Part shown: positions 47,780-56,180 of the stretch, piece by piece
Position numbering within the stretch: the first letter of the stretch is position 1
How the letters are laid out: each line of letters starts with the position of its first letter
NCBI RefSeq assembly: GCF_003130705.1
Contig: NZ_CP021355.1
Coordinates: 496,001-560,000 of the forward strand
Direction of reading: 5' to 3'
DNA length: 64,000 bases
From: Rhodococcus oxybenzonivorans
Lineage (GTDB): Bacteria; Actinomycetota; Actinomycetes; Mycobacteriales; Mycobacteriaceae
Program-made: the position numbers and the translations under genes
The notes under the pieces: model-generated
Databases searched by the model: none
Told to the model about the DNA's origin: nothing
Seen by the model: only the letters and a program-made list of their open reading frames with translations

Positions 47780-48993
47780 GCACCATCGAACAGTGCCTCG
47801 AACAGTTGCGCGCGGGTAAACCGGTCTTGGTGATCGACGACGAAAGCCGCGAGAACGAAGCCGATCTCGTGATGGCCGCCCAATTCGTCACCACCCAGGA
47901 CGCCGCCTACTTCCTCGAGCACACCTCCGGCTACTTCTGCGTCGCGATGCCCGCCGACCGCACCCGTGCCCTCGGACTTCCGCAGATGGTCGAGCATCCC
48001 ACCGACCCGCTGGGCACCGCGTTCACCGTCAGCGTCGACGCCGCCACCGGCACCTCCACCGGCATCAGTGCCGCCGATCGGGCCCGCACCATTCGGCTGC
48101 TCGCCGACCGGGAAACGGTCGACACCGACCTCACCCGGCCGGGCCACGTCCTGCCGCTGCGCGCCCGCGACGGCGGAGTCCTCGTCCGGCCCGGTCACAC
48201 CGAGGCTGCCGTCGACCTGTGTACCCTCGCCGGCCTCTCACCGGTAGGGCTGATCTGCGAAGTCACCACCGCAGACAGGCGTGACATGCTTCGCGGTGAC
48301 GCGGTACTCGAATTCGCCGCCCACGAGGAACTGCCCGTCGTCACCATCGAGCAACTGGTGGACTACCGGCGCCGCACCGCGAGCATCGAACGCTGCGCCG
48401 AGGCCGCCATCCCCACCGACTATGGCACCTTCACCGCCGTCGCCTACCGCTCCACCAGCGGAATCGAGCACCTGGCGATGGTCTTCGGCGAACCGGCCGG
48501 CACCACCGCACTCACCCGTGTCCACAGCGAATGCCTCACCGGTGACACCCTCGGCTCGAGACGCTGCGACTGCGGCCCACAACTGTCCGCAGCACTGGAA
48601 CGTATCGCCGCCGCCGGATCAGGGGTCCTGCTGTACCTCCGCGGGCACGAAGGCCGCGGCATCGGACTCGCCGCGAAGATCGCCGCCTACCAACTCCAGG
48701 ATCAACTGGGCCTGGACACAGTGGACGCGAACCTGCAACTCGGGTTGCCCGTCGACGCCCGCGACTACGCCGACGCCGCAGCCATCCTCCGCGACCTCCG
48801 GATCAAGCAGGTCAACCTGCTCAGCAACAACCCGGCCAAAGCCGCGGGCCTCACCGCAGCCGGCATTGCGATCACCGACATCACACCCCTCGAAATCACA
48901 CCGAACTTCCACAACACCCACTACCTGGCAACCAAGCGAGATCGGCTCGGCCACATTCTCACCCGAACGAGCCTGACCCCCGCACCACTGTGA
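47776..48993 (+). CDS. ribBA: Bifunctional 3,4-dihydroxy-2-butanone-4-phosphate synthase/GTP cyclohydrolase II
   Basis: This 405-residue protein makes two riboflavin precursors. The RibB half has VIDDESRENEADLVMAA, TSGYFCVAMP, RPGHVLPLRARDGGVLVRPG and HTEAAVDL. The RibA half has VHSECLTGDTLGSRRCDCG (zinc site), LYLRGHEGRGIGLAAK and the substrate loop IKQVNLLSNNPAKAAGL. Both active sites look complete. The ATG overlaps the flavin-reductase stop. A riboflavin gene inside a catabolic operon implies a high local flavin demand and is probably a paralogue of a chromosomal ribBA. Confidence 0.95.
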   Translation: MSTIEQCLEQLRAGKPVLVIDDESRENEADLVMAAQFVTTQDAAYFLEHTSGYFCVAMPADRTRALGLPQMVEHPTDPLGTAFTVSVDAATGTSTGISAADRARTIRLLADRETVDTDLTRPGHVLPLRARDGGVLVRPGHTEAAVDLCTLAGLSPVGLICEVTTADRRDMLRGDAVLEFAAHEELPVVTIEQLVDYRRRTASIERCAEAAIPTDYGTFTAVAYRSTSGIEHLAMVFGEPAGTTALTRVHSECLTGDTLGSRRCDCGPQLSAALERIAAAGSGVLLYLRGHEGRGIGLAAKIAAYQLQDQLGLDTVDANLQLGLPVDARDYADAAAILRDLRIKQVNLLSNNPAKAAGLTAAGIAITDITPLEITPNFHNTHYLATKRDRLGHILTRTSLTPAPL

Positions 48994-50600
48994 ACCTCGC
49001 AGATAGGCAACAGATGATTCCCGCGTCGACGATGCACACTCTCGTGGCCACCACCAGGCAACAGACACTCGGCGACCTCCCTCGCCGTTCGGCAGCGCGT
49101 TTCCCGGACAAGCTTGCAATCGTGCACCGCGACGTGCGACTCACGTTCGCCGAATTCGATGCCGTGATCGATCGGGTCGCGGCAGCATTGCACGCGGAGG
49201 GGTTACGGTCTGGCGATCGGCTCGCGTTGTTCATGCACAATTGCTGGCAGTTCCCGGTGCTGAACTTCGCGACCGCCCGGCTCGGCGTCATCCTGGTACC
49301 GATCAACTTCATGCTCACAGGTAGCGAGGTGGCCTACATCCTCGACGACTGCGAAGCAGACGTGTTCGTCGTCGAGGACGCCTTGGTGCCCGTCGCCGAG
49401 CAGGCACTCGCGGAGTCGAAGGGAAGCGTCCGGTTGCGGGCGACGATCCCGCTCGGCGACACGGTCACACCCGATGGCTGGCGTTCGATGACGGACTGGG
49501 CGGAAGGCGAATTCGGTTCGCCACCCGATGTATTCGGGGCGGACGACGACGTGGTCCGCATCATGTACACCTCCGGAACCGAATCCCGGCCCAAGGGTGT
49601 GATGCTCACCAACCGGTCGCTGATGTGGCAGTACATCAGCTGCATCGTCACCGGAGGCATGAGCAGCGACGACGTGGAGGTGCACGCGCTGCCGCTGTAC
49701 CACTGCGCTCAGCTCGACAACTTTCTCAGCACCGACATCTATCTCGGCGCGACGAGCATCATCGTCGACGGGCCCGACCCACGGGTATTGCTCCGCACCA
49801 TCGAGGCGGAGAAGGTGACCAACCTGTTCTGCCCGCCGACGGTGTGGATTGCGCTGCTGCAGTCGCCCGACTTCGACGGCACCGATCTGCGCTCGCTGCG
49901 CAAGGGCTACTACGGGGCGTCACCACTACCGGTGGAGATTCTGCGTGAGATGAACCGTCGACTGCCCGGGATCCGACTGTGGAACTTCTACGGGCAGACG
50001 GAAATGGCGTCCCTCGCGACAGCTCTCGGGCCGGAAGATCAAGAGACGCGTGGTGGTTCGGCGGGCAAACCCGCCCTCAACGTGGAGACACGTATCGTGG
50101 ACGACCGGGATCTGCCGTTGCCGGCGGGCGAGGTCGGCGAGATCGTGCACCGCAGCCCGCACGCCGCGGTCGGCTACCTCGGGCAACCCGAGAAGACAGC
50201 GGAAGCATTCGCCGGCGGCTGGTTCCACTCCGGCGACCTCGGTTACCTCGACGACGACGGGTACCTGTGGGTGGTCGACCGCAAGAAGGACATGATCAAG
50301 ACCGGCGGGGAGAATGTATCCACCCGTGAGGTCGAGGAGACGCTCTACGAATTCGACGGCGTCGGTGAGGCTGCAGTGTTCGCGGTGCCGCACCCGCGGT
50401 GGATCGAGGCAGTCGCCGCCGTCGTGGTCCCGTCCGCCGGCGTCGAACTCGACGAGCAGGACATCGTGGCACACTGCCGTGGCCGGCTCGCCGGCTACAA
50501 AGTCCCCAAGTACGTGCTGCTGGCCGAGTCGCTGCCGAAGAACCCCAGCGGAAAGATCCTCAAACGGACGCTCCGCGATCAGTTTCGTTTATCGACGTGA
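48990..50600 (+). CDS. AMP-dependent acyl-CoA synthetase/ligase 1
   Basis: This 536-residue ANL-superfamily enzyme has P-loop YTSGTESRPKGVML, WNFYGQTEMASLA (A5), GWFHSGDLGYLDDDGYLWVV (A7), DRKKDMIKTGGENV (hinge) and the catalytic lysine segment PKNPSGKILKRTLR. It activates a carboxylic acid as acyl-AMP and transfers it to CoA. The substrate is not deducible. The GTG at 48990 overlaps the RibBA stop; the ATG at 49014 is an alternative. It closes the NTF2-reductase-RibBA operon, 0.2 kb before the swivel-domain genes. Confidence 0.93.
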   Translation: MNLADRQQMIPASTMHTLVATTRQQTLGDLPRRSAARFPDKLAIVHRDVRLTFAEFDAVIDRVAAALHAEGLRSGDRLALFMHNCWQFPVLNFATARLGVILVPINFMLTGSEVAYILDDCEADVFVVEDALVPVAEQALAESKGSVRLRATIPLGDTVTPDGWRSMTDWAEGEFGSPPDVFGADDDVVRIMYTSGTESRPKGVMLTNRSLMWQYISCIVTGGMSSDDVEVHALPLYHCAQLDNFLSTDIYLGATSIIVDGPDPRVLLRTIEAEKVTNLFCPPTVWIALLQSPDFDGTDLRSLRKGYYGASPLPVEILREMNRRLPGIRLWNFYGQTEMASLATALGPEDQETRGGSAGKPALNVETRIVDDRDLPLPAGEVGEIVHRSPHAAVGYLGQPEKTAEAFAGGWFHSGDLGYLDDDGYLWVVDRKKDMIKTGGENVSTREVEETLYEFDGVGEAAVFAVPHPRWIEAVAAVVVPSAGVELDEQDIVAHCRGRLAGYKVPKYVLLAESLPKNPSGKILKRTLRDQFRLST

Positions 50601-50810
50601 AAGCACACTCGGCGAAATGTGTGCGTCGCGGCGGACGGCTGGCCGTGTCCGGGTGTTCGACAGAAACCGGGACAAGCCGTAAATGTGACGCAGATCAATA
50701 CTGTCCCCCTAAGTGGACTGGGTCACAAAGCAATGAGTTCGTAGCCTTCAACCAGCGCTGATAGGCGCTTTCGAGCCAATCCACGCCCCCGCGCGCGAAA
50801 CGGAGCAGTG
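50601..50810. promoter_or_regulatory. Promoter region of the first swivel-domain gene set
   Basis: The 210 bases contain the motif at 50700-50727 shared with the LuxR gene region, and a GGAG ribosome-binding site at 50802-50805. I see no clear terminator for the ligase gene. Confidence 0.5.
50700..50727 (+). promoter_or_regulatory. Shared 28-nt motif, copy 1 (candidate LuxR operator)
   Basis: ACTGTCCCCC, three variable bases (TAA) and GTGGACTGGGTCACA. The same motif with only two changes (AAC) lies at 56035-56062. GTGGAC and GGTCAC form an imperfect dyad. This copy is about 84 bases before the ATG at 50811. Confidence 0.65.
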
Positions 50811-51188
50811 ATGAGCGAAAATCTGAACGAGGTCGGGACCGGAGTCAATCTCTTCACCACAAGTCAGGTGCGAGGAACCGCCCGCTGGTTCAACGACACG
50901 TCCGACGTTCTGTCGATCGACGACGACGATCTCGAGGACACCATCGCATTTGTCAGCAAAGGCGGAATGACTTTCCTGTCACCGATTCTGCCCGACCTGC
51001 GGGCGATCGTCTGCACGGCAGGTAGCCGCGAATCGCACCTGGCGATCTTGTGCCGGGAATCCGACGTGCCCTGTGTGCTCGCCGCCGAACTGACCGGAAC
51101 AGTCACCGACGGTGACACCGTCGTTCTCGACCTCTCCGACGCCGAGGCAGCGCGGGTTGCCGTCGCCGCAGGGGCGGTGACGGTATGA
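50811..51188 (+). CDS. Free-standing PEP-utiliser phosphohistidine (swivel) domain 1
   Basis: This 125-residue single-domain protein matches the mobile phosphohistidine domain of PEP synthase/PPDK: GMTFLSPILPDLRAIVC (the usual LTPxxxPxMxxAxAI strand), then SRESHLAILCRESDVPCV with active-site His76, and DGDTVVLDL. Such domains shuttle a phosphoryl group between an ATP-grasp domain and an acceptor domain. Free-standing forms occur in phenylphosphate-synthase-like and PEP-synthase-like split systems. It overlaps the next gene by ATGA. The phosphoryl donor would be the protein at 60566, by inference. Confidence 0.85.
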   Translation: MSENLNEVGTGVNLFTTSQVRGTARWFNDTSDVLSIDDDDLEDTIAFVSKGGMTFLSPILPDLRAIVCTAGSRESHLAILCRESDVPCVLAAELTGTVTDGDTVVLDLSDAEAARVAVAAGAVTV

Positions 51189-52381
51189 CAGCGCAACTCG
51201 CAGCGTCCGCGAATCTGAAGGCGCTCTACACAGACCCGGACTACGAGCCGACGCTCGACGAGTGGAACTGGCTGGTGCATGCTGCCGGTGCGGCCTACAA
51301 GTCCGAATTGTCGGCGCGGACGGTATTCGAGTCGGAACTGTTCGGGATGAACACCTACATCTTGATGTCGATGATGGAGGACTACCTTCGTGTGCCGGAA
51401 CGCCTCCGCACCATCCTGCAGCACGCCACGCCCACCGAACTCGTGCGCAAGGCCCTGCCCATCGGCAACAAGCGCAGCTTCATCAACCTCGCGGCTACCC
51501 CACTGCACTATCTCACCGGCCGCGAACTGTTCGTCGACCTCGGTGAAAACAGCTTGTCGGACGGTCTCGCCGATCAGTTGGAGGTCCTCCGATTCTGGCG
51601 TGAGGCCACCATTGCGATGCGCACCGACAACGTGCTGTTCAACATGGATGCCGAGCCCGCCAACAGCTCGCACGTCATCGATGACGTTCTGCTGGCCGAA
51701 ATTCGCGCGAACCTTATTCCGGCCGACGACGCCGTCAAGGCCGGGATCCGCAAGTTCGGTGCACGGCTGACGGGATACGCCTTCCTCGAAAACTGCGATG
51801 CACGGACCGCGGTCTGTGACACCGGACCGTATCAGCTAGAGGACGGCAGTTTCCTGGCCCTGCGCGAGACCTGCACGGACGGGGACGGCGACTTCCCGTG
51901 GGTCGACGGTATTCGCGAAACGCTGCCGTACCATCACTTCGTCATCGCGTACCGGCTGCCGGCCACCGTGAAAATGGACAACAATGTCTGGGGTACCGCC
52001 TGGTTCACGCCGAGCGACTATCAGGCCGACATCATCGACACCCGGGTGTTCTGCACCGACGACGGCACGCTCCGTCCGCTGGGTACCGACGAGGTCGAAG
52101 AAGCCACCAAGTCGATCCGGAAGGCGCACCGAGCGCTGTATCAACGCTTGGCCGAGACCGACCCCGAGGAACGCAATCTCTATGCCACTGAGATGTACGC
52201 ATGGAAACTCAAGGCGTGGGCTCGCCTGGCCGGCTGCTACGACGAAATCGATTGGTCCATTACACCCCGGATCGCCGAATCTTTCGAAAAATTCAGTGAT
52301 CCGGCACTCGCACTGCAACTGATCGGCGGTGTCTTCGTGCCGGGAGACCGCGACGGCTGTTTCCGACCGTTGGGAGAGTGA
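51185..52381 (+). CDS. Uncharacterised swivel-partner family protein A
   Basis: I do not recognise a named family for this 398-residue protein. It is a paralogue of 52384-54012 (C-terminal part) and 56901-58478. Shared motifs are SELFGMNTY near residue 45, LTGRELF near 110, GYAFLENCDARTAVCDTGPY near 200, then FPWVDGI near 238, and LYQRLAE near 318. The invariant-looking Cys, Asp/Glu, Arg and GPY residues could form an active site. Coupling by ATGA to a phosphohistidine domain suggests it is the acceptor or substrate-binding domain that receives the phosphoryl group, but this is inference. No transmembrane segments. Confidence 0.8.
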   Translation: MTAQLAASANLKALYTDPDYEPTLDEWNWLVHAAGAAYKSELSARTVFESELFGMNTYILMSMMEDYLRVPERLRTILQHATPTELVRKALPIGNKRSFINLAATPLHYLTGRELFVDLGENSLSDGLADQLEVLRFWREATIAMRTDNVLFNMDAEPANSSHVIDDVLLAEIRANLIPADDAVKAGIRKFGARLTGYAFLENCDARTAVCDTGPYQLEDGSFLALRETCTDGDGDFPWVDGIRETLPYHHFVIAYRLPATVKMDNNVWGTAWFTPSDYQADIIDTRVFCTDDGTLRPLGTDEVEEATKSIRKAHRALYQRLAETDPEERNLYATEMYAWKLKAWARLAGCYDEIDWSITPRIAESFEKFSDPALALQLIGGVFVPGDRDGCFRPLGE

Positions 52382-52383
52382 AC

Positions 52384-54012
52384 ATGTCCGTTCTCGGCAA
52401 GGGCGTTCCGTCCTATTCCTTTGCTCCGGTCACCGGCACGCTGCGGTATTTCCGGTCCCCGGATGACGTGATTGCATCCCTCGACAGTGACCTCGAATCG
52501 ACGATTGCGTTGGTCGCCTCGGGAGGAACCACGTTCCTGTCACCCATCCTCGGACGACTGGGCGGCATTGTCTGCCTCGACGGCACGCTCCGATCGCATT
52601 TGGCGATCGTGTCCCGCGAGTTCGAGGTTCCGTGTCTCGTGGGCGCCGAATTGCCGGGCGACATTCCGGACGGCACAACGATCAGCCTGCGCATCGCGGA
52701 CGGAGCAGGGGTGGTCGCCCAGGAAACGACCAGTCACGAACAGACGCCGTCCACGGCAAGCGTCAGCGAGAACTGGTGGGAATACATCCGCCGTGTCGGC
52801 GACGAGATCGCAGTCAAGGACTTCAACCTCGAGATTTCCGCGGAGATTCTCGATCAGCTCATTGCGGAGGATCTGACCGACGAACGGCTCAACGACCTGG
52901 TGCAGCACATGGGAAGGGCTTTCAAACCCGAGATCACGCGTCGGTCGGGCTTTACTTCCGAACTCTTTCCCATGCTGCCCTACATGTCTTTGTCGGTCAT
53001 CGAAGACTTCCACAGTTACGCCGATCGAGTACGGGTGATTGACGACGCGATGCCGGCCGAGGAGTTGGGTCGGCGCCTCCGCGAAGGTCCGAACAAAATC
53101 AGCCCTTTATGGATTTGGATGATCGGTTACCACTACCTGTGCGGGCGCGAATGTTTGATTCAGATGGGCAAGCTGGCCCCGGATGAGCGCCTCGAGGACG
53201 TCCGTACGGTCGTCGACTTCTGGCGTAGGCTTTCCCTCGCCCACCGCGGAGACGGAACGCTCGATTACAAGGACGCAGGCTTCACCAACCGTTACCTGCC
53301 TACGGACGTCGTCGACGACCTGACCAGCGGAGCAACGAGACTGGACCCGATCACGGCAAAGGGCCTGAAGAGGCTCAACGCGACCGTCTCGGGATACTCC
53401 TTCCTCTACTTCTGCGACTCACGGGTCGGCATCTGCGACTCCGGTCCCTATCCGCGTCCCGTTGGCAGCCAGCAGACAATCGTGCGTGACTATCTCTCGC
53501 TTGCACCCAGTTCCTTGGCGTACCCGTGGGCGGAAGATCTCGATCCGCCCTACACCGGACTGACCATGGCCTTGACCTTCGACCGCTCGGCGTTCACCGA
53601 ATTCGAAATCAACGACTGGGGGACCACGTTCACCGAACCCGAACAATTACTCGGGTCGGTCACAGAAGCCGCGGTCTACGGATATCGCACCGACGGCACT
53701 CGCGAACTGATTCCACCGGCGCAGTGGTCGAGCGTCGCGGCCGAGCTCAGCCGGTGCCACATGAAGCTGTATCAGCGGTTCGCGGCGATGAACCGGACCG
53801 AGCGAATCATGGCCGCCACTACCATGTACACCTCGGGGTTGCGGCCGTTCGCGGCGTACGCCGGTGTCACCGACCAGATCGACTGGTCGATGTCCCCTAA
53901 TACCCTCGCGCTCTATCCGGACCCATTCGACGACGACGATCGGGCCGCTGCGATCTTCGGCAACGCCCTCGTCGCCAACGATCTCCCCGGCTCGTTCTCA
54001 CCGCTTCGCTAG
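52384..54012 (+). CDS. Swivel domain fused to uncharacterised partner domain (protein B)
   Basis: This 542-residue two-domain protein has residues 1-115 as a PEP-utiliser swivel domain (GGTTFLSPILGRLGGIVC, LRSHLAIVSREFEVPCLVG with His72, DGTTISLRI). After a linker, residues about 130-542 belong to the same unknown family as proteins A and C (SELFPMLPY, LCGRECL, GYSFLYFCDSRVGICDSGPY, YPWAEDL, LYQRFAA). The fusion shows that the swivel and unknown domains work together. The ATG at 52384 has GGGAGAG five bases upstream; a GTG at 52378 overlapping the previous stop is an alternative. Confidence 0.88.
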   Translation: MSVLGKGVPSYSFAPVTGTLRYFRSPDDVIASLDSDLESTIALVASGGTTFLSPILGRLGGIVCLDGTLRSHLAIVSREFEVPCLVGAELPGDIPDGTTISLRIADGAGVVAQETTSHEQTPSTASVSENWWEYIRRVGDEIAVKDFNLEISAEILDQLIAEDLTDERLNDLVQHMGRAFKPEITRRSGFTSELFPMLPYMSLSVIEDFHSYADRVRVIDDAMPAEELGRRLREGPNKISPLWIWMIGYHYLCGRECLIQMGKLAPDERLEDVRTVVDFWRRLSLAHRGDGTLDYKDAGFTNRYLPTDVVDDLTSGATRLDPITAKGLKRLNATVSGYSFLYFCDSRVGICDSGPYPRPVGSQQTIVRDYLSLAPSSLAYPWAEDLDPPYTGLTMALTFDRSAFTEFEINDWGTTFTEPEQLLGSVTEAAVYGYRTDGTRELIPPAQWSSVAAELSRCHMKLYQRFAAMNRTERIMAATTMYTSGLRPFAAYAGVTDQIDWSMSPNTLALYPDPFDDDDRAAAIFGNALVANDLPGSFSPLR

Positions 54013-54035
54013 TCCCCCTGAAAGGAGGCGCCGCC

Positions 54036-55181
54036 GTGCGCCAATCAATGCAGAAACTCGTTCCCGCCGACGAGCTGTTATACCACCAGACCCCCGAAAC
54101 GTTCGCGACGATCAGTCAGGCCGATATTGCCTGGACCGAGAAGCTGTGGGGATCACTGTTCGCCCGGGACGGCTCCATCCAATTGGACGTGGGCATCGGC
54201 AAGTACCACAACCGGAACGTCATCGACATGTTCGCCGGAATCTCCAGGGGCAAAGAACAGCTCACGGTCCGTGCGAGCCGGCAACTCGATGCCGATCCGG
54301 AACGGGTCGGGGTCGGCCCCCTCGACTACGAGGTCCTCGAACCGTTGCGCAAGGTCCGATTCGTTCTGCAGGAGAACGATATCGTCCCGATCCGCTTCGA
54401 CCTCACCATCACCGGTGTTCTGCCACCATTCCTAGAGCAGAAGGACTCCCAGCGCGAACCGCAGGGATTCCGGGTCCAGTCCGACCTGCTGCGGTACCAT
54501 CAGGCGTCGACCGTGAGCGGTGAGATTTGGATCGACGGCAAGCGGATCGAGGTACGCGACGAGGAATGGTTTGGCTTCCGCGACCACTCGTGGGGAGTCC
54601 GGATGGATGTCGGCGAACCCGCACCGGACGTCTTCAAGCACCAACGACTCGATAGCAACTTCCTTCTCACCTGGAGCCCGATGTGGCTGCAGCGGCCAGA
54701 CGGGACCAGCTACGAGATCCACCACTACCTGCAGTGGGTCGACGGTGCGGTGACCTACTTCTCAGGTTTCGAGAACCTTCCCGACGGCACCCAACGTCCG
54801 CTGCAGGGACTGCGGGACGAGTTGAAGTACGATCCCGACAATCGGCGACTGCTCGGCGGCACGCTGACCTTCGACGCGGGGTGGGGCGAGACCCGCACGA
54901 TCGAGATCGAACCGGTCAGCGACACCGGGTTCCACCTCGGTACTGGGCTGTATTTCGGTTTCAAGGGCCAGCGGCACGGACAGTGGCATGGGGCAGAGCA
55001 TCTGGACGGTGAGCGTTACGACGATGTGTCCGAGGCGAACACCGCTCGGGAGGTGCACCAGTTGCGGGACTGCGTAATCCGCTGCCGCGAAGGCGATGCT
55101 GTGGGTTACGGCATTTTCGAGTCGATGGTGATCGGTGAACATCCTCGCTACGGACTGACGAAGGAATCGTCCTTCCTCTGA
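54036..55181 (+). CDS. CrtC/AttH-like (lipocalin-fold) protein
   Basis: This 381-residue beta-rich protein has the diagnostic FGFRDHSWGVRMD segment near residue 190, EIWIDGKRIEVRDEEW before it and repeated strand patterns (IHHYLQWVDGAVTYFSGFEN). RDHSWGxR is typical of the AttH/CrtC-like superfamily, which includes carotenoid 1,2-hydratase (adds water across an isoprenoid double bond, a tertiary alcohol forming reaction). Catalysis is unproven for most members. It is the last gene of the first set behind AAAGGAGG with a GTG start, and is followed by a terminator. A hydratase/dehydratase or ligand-binding role is inferred. Confidence 0.75.
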   Translation: MRQSMQKLVPADELLYHQTPETFATISQADIAWTEKLWGSLFARDGSIQLDVGIGKYHNRNVIDMFAGISRGKEQLTVRASRQLDADPERVGVGPLDYEVLEPLRKVRFVLQENDIVPIRFDLTITGVLPPFLEQKDSQREPQGFRVQSDLLRYHQASTVSGEIWIDGKRIEVRDEEWFGFRDHSWGVRMDVGEPAPDVFKHQRLDSNFLLTWSPMWLQRPDGTSYEIHHYLQWVDGAVTYFSGFENLPDGTQRPLQGLRDELKYDPDNRRLLGGTLTFDAGWGETRTIEIEPVSDTGFHLGTGLYFGFKGQRHGQWHGAEHLDGERYDDVSEANTAREVHQLRDCVIRCREGDAVGYGIFESMVIGEHPRYGLTKESSFL

Positions 55182-55194
55182 CCGGAGCGTGACG

Positions 55195-55223
55195 GGGCCG
55201 CGGACGAATTGTCCGCGGCCCCT
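55195..55223. terminator. Bidirectional terminator
   Basis: GGGGCCGCGGAC and its perfect complement (12-bp stem) flank a GAATT loop, followed by TTTA on the plus strand. It lies between the convergent CrtC-like and LuxR genes. Confidence 0.9.
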
Positions 55224-55227
55224 TTAC

Positions 55228-56073
55228 CTATATCCGCTGAGCTCGGGCGAGCAGCGCCAGTTCCATCCGCGACTGGCACCCGGTAGTCGTCAAAATACGG
55301 GTGACATACTTCTTCACGCTGTCCTCAGCGAGGGAGAGGATCTCGGCGATCTGCGCGTTCGACAAGCCGTCCGCGACGAGCTGGACAACCTGCCGCTGCC
55401 GCGCGGAAAGTCGCGTGAGCGCTGCCTGCGGCCTCGACGCCGGCAAGCCGCGGGCCATCGCCGACATCTGCTTGCTGAGCAGTCGTAATGTGGCTGCTTC
55501 AGAAGGGCCAATCTTGCCCGGTTCCGGATCGAACATCCCCAGCAGGGCGGTGTGCCCCGAGTTCAGCTCCAAGCGCAGCGCCGCAGCGGTGTTCATCCGC
55601 CACGTCGACGACAGAAAATACCTGACGTACGCGTCAGCGCCTGCGGGCAAATGACCCATGGATTGCAACTCGTCCAGTGAGGACAAGCCGCTGGAGACGA
55701 GCTGGCGCATCGCGGCGGGGGTACCGAACACGTCGTATCGTGCCCACCGGTCTTGGTATTCCGGAAGCATCTTGGCAGTTTTTCCTGCCGTCAACGGAGC
55801 TGCGTCCTCGAAGATGGTGTGAAAGGTCGCGCCGGCGAAGAACGAGACGTGACGGAGCTCGAAATGCTCACTGAGGGCGTCTACGGCGCGTTCTTTGAAA
55901 TCGGGAAGGCAGGCCGCGTCAGCGCACGCCTCTAGGACATCGAAAGCGCGTTCGTAATCTGCCTGGTGGAGGTTGGCGCGGAGCGGGGAGCGAGTGCGGG
56001 GAGTGGACCGTGTGGTCTTCGACGAACCCTCGGAACTGTCCCCCAACGTGGACTGGGTCACAGTGACGATCAT
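55228..56073 (-). CDS. LuxR-family transcriptional regulator
   Basis: This 281-residue regulator has an N-terminal sensing region (about residues 35-205) without a named domain that I can assign, and a C-terminal LuxR/GerE HTH (LSARQRQVVQLVADGLSNAQ, IAEILSLAEDSVKKYVTRIL). It lies between the two swivel-domain gene sets and is read divergently from the second, so it is the best candidate regulator of both. The ATG at 56073 is chosen for GAGGAAA about ten bases upstream; a longer frame to 56166 has no site. The shared 28-nt motif lies inside the first codons, which suggests autoregulation. Confidence 0.85.
   Translation of the reverse strand: MIVTVTQSTLGDSSEGSSKTTRSTPRTRSPLRANLHQADYERAFDVLEACADAACLPDFKERAVDALSEHFELRHVSFFAGATFHTIFEDAAPLTAGKTAKMLPEYQDRWARYDVFGTPAAMRQLVSSGLSSLDELQSMGHLPAGADAYVRYFLSSTWRMNTAAALRLELNSGHTALLGMFDPEPGKIGPSEAATLRLLSKQMSAMARGLPASRPQAALTRLSARQRQVVQLVADGLSNAQIAEILSLAEDSVKKYVTRILTTTGCQSRMELALLARAQRI
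56035..56062 (+). promoter_or_regulatory. Shared 28-nt motif, copy 2
   Basis: ACTGTCCCCC, AAC and GTGGACTGGGTCACA, two mismatches to copy 1 at 50700. It lies about 120 bases before the start at 56181 and overlaps the 5' end of the divergent LuxR gene. Confidence 0.65.
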
Positions 56074-56180
56074 AACTAGATTTTCCTCACAAGGAAAAGA
56101 AGCTAGGCGTAAGGGCCCAGCTCGAGCCCAGATTCCCGCGTCGGTGGCCGAACGGCCACCACACACATCAGCGAGGTGAC

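Noticed and set aside
47449..48993. Extended RibBA with 109 extra N-terminal residues
   Set aside because: The extension lies inside the flavin reductase in another frame; RibBA homology begins right after the ATG at 47776.
50811..51188. HPr or sugar-PTS component
   Set aside because: The SxxSHLAIL context and flanking strand pattern match the PEP-synthase swivel domain, not HPr; no PTS genes are nearby.
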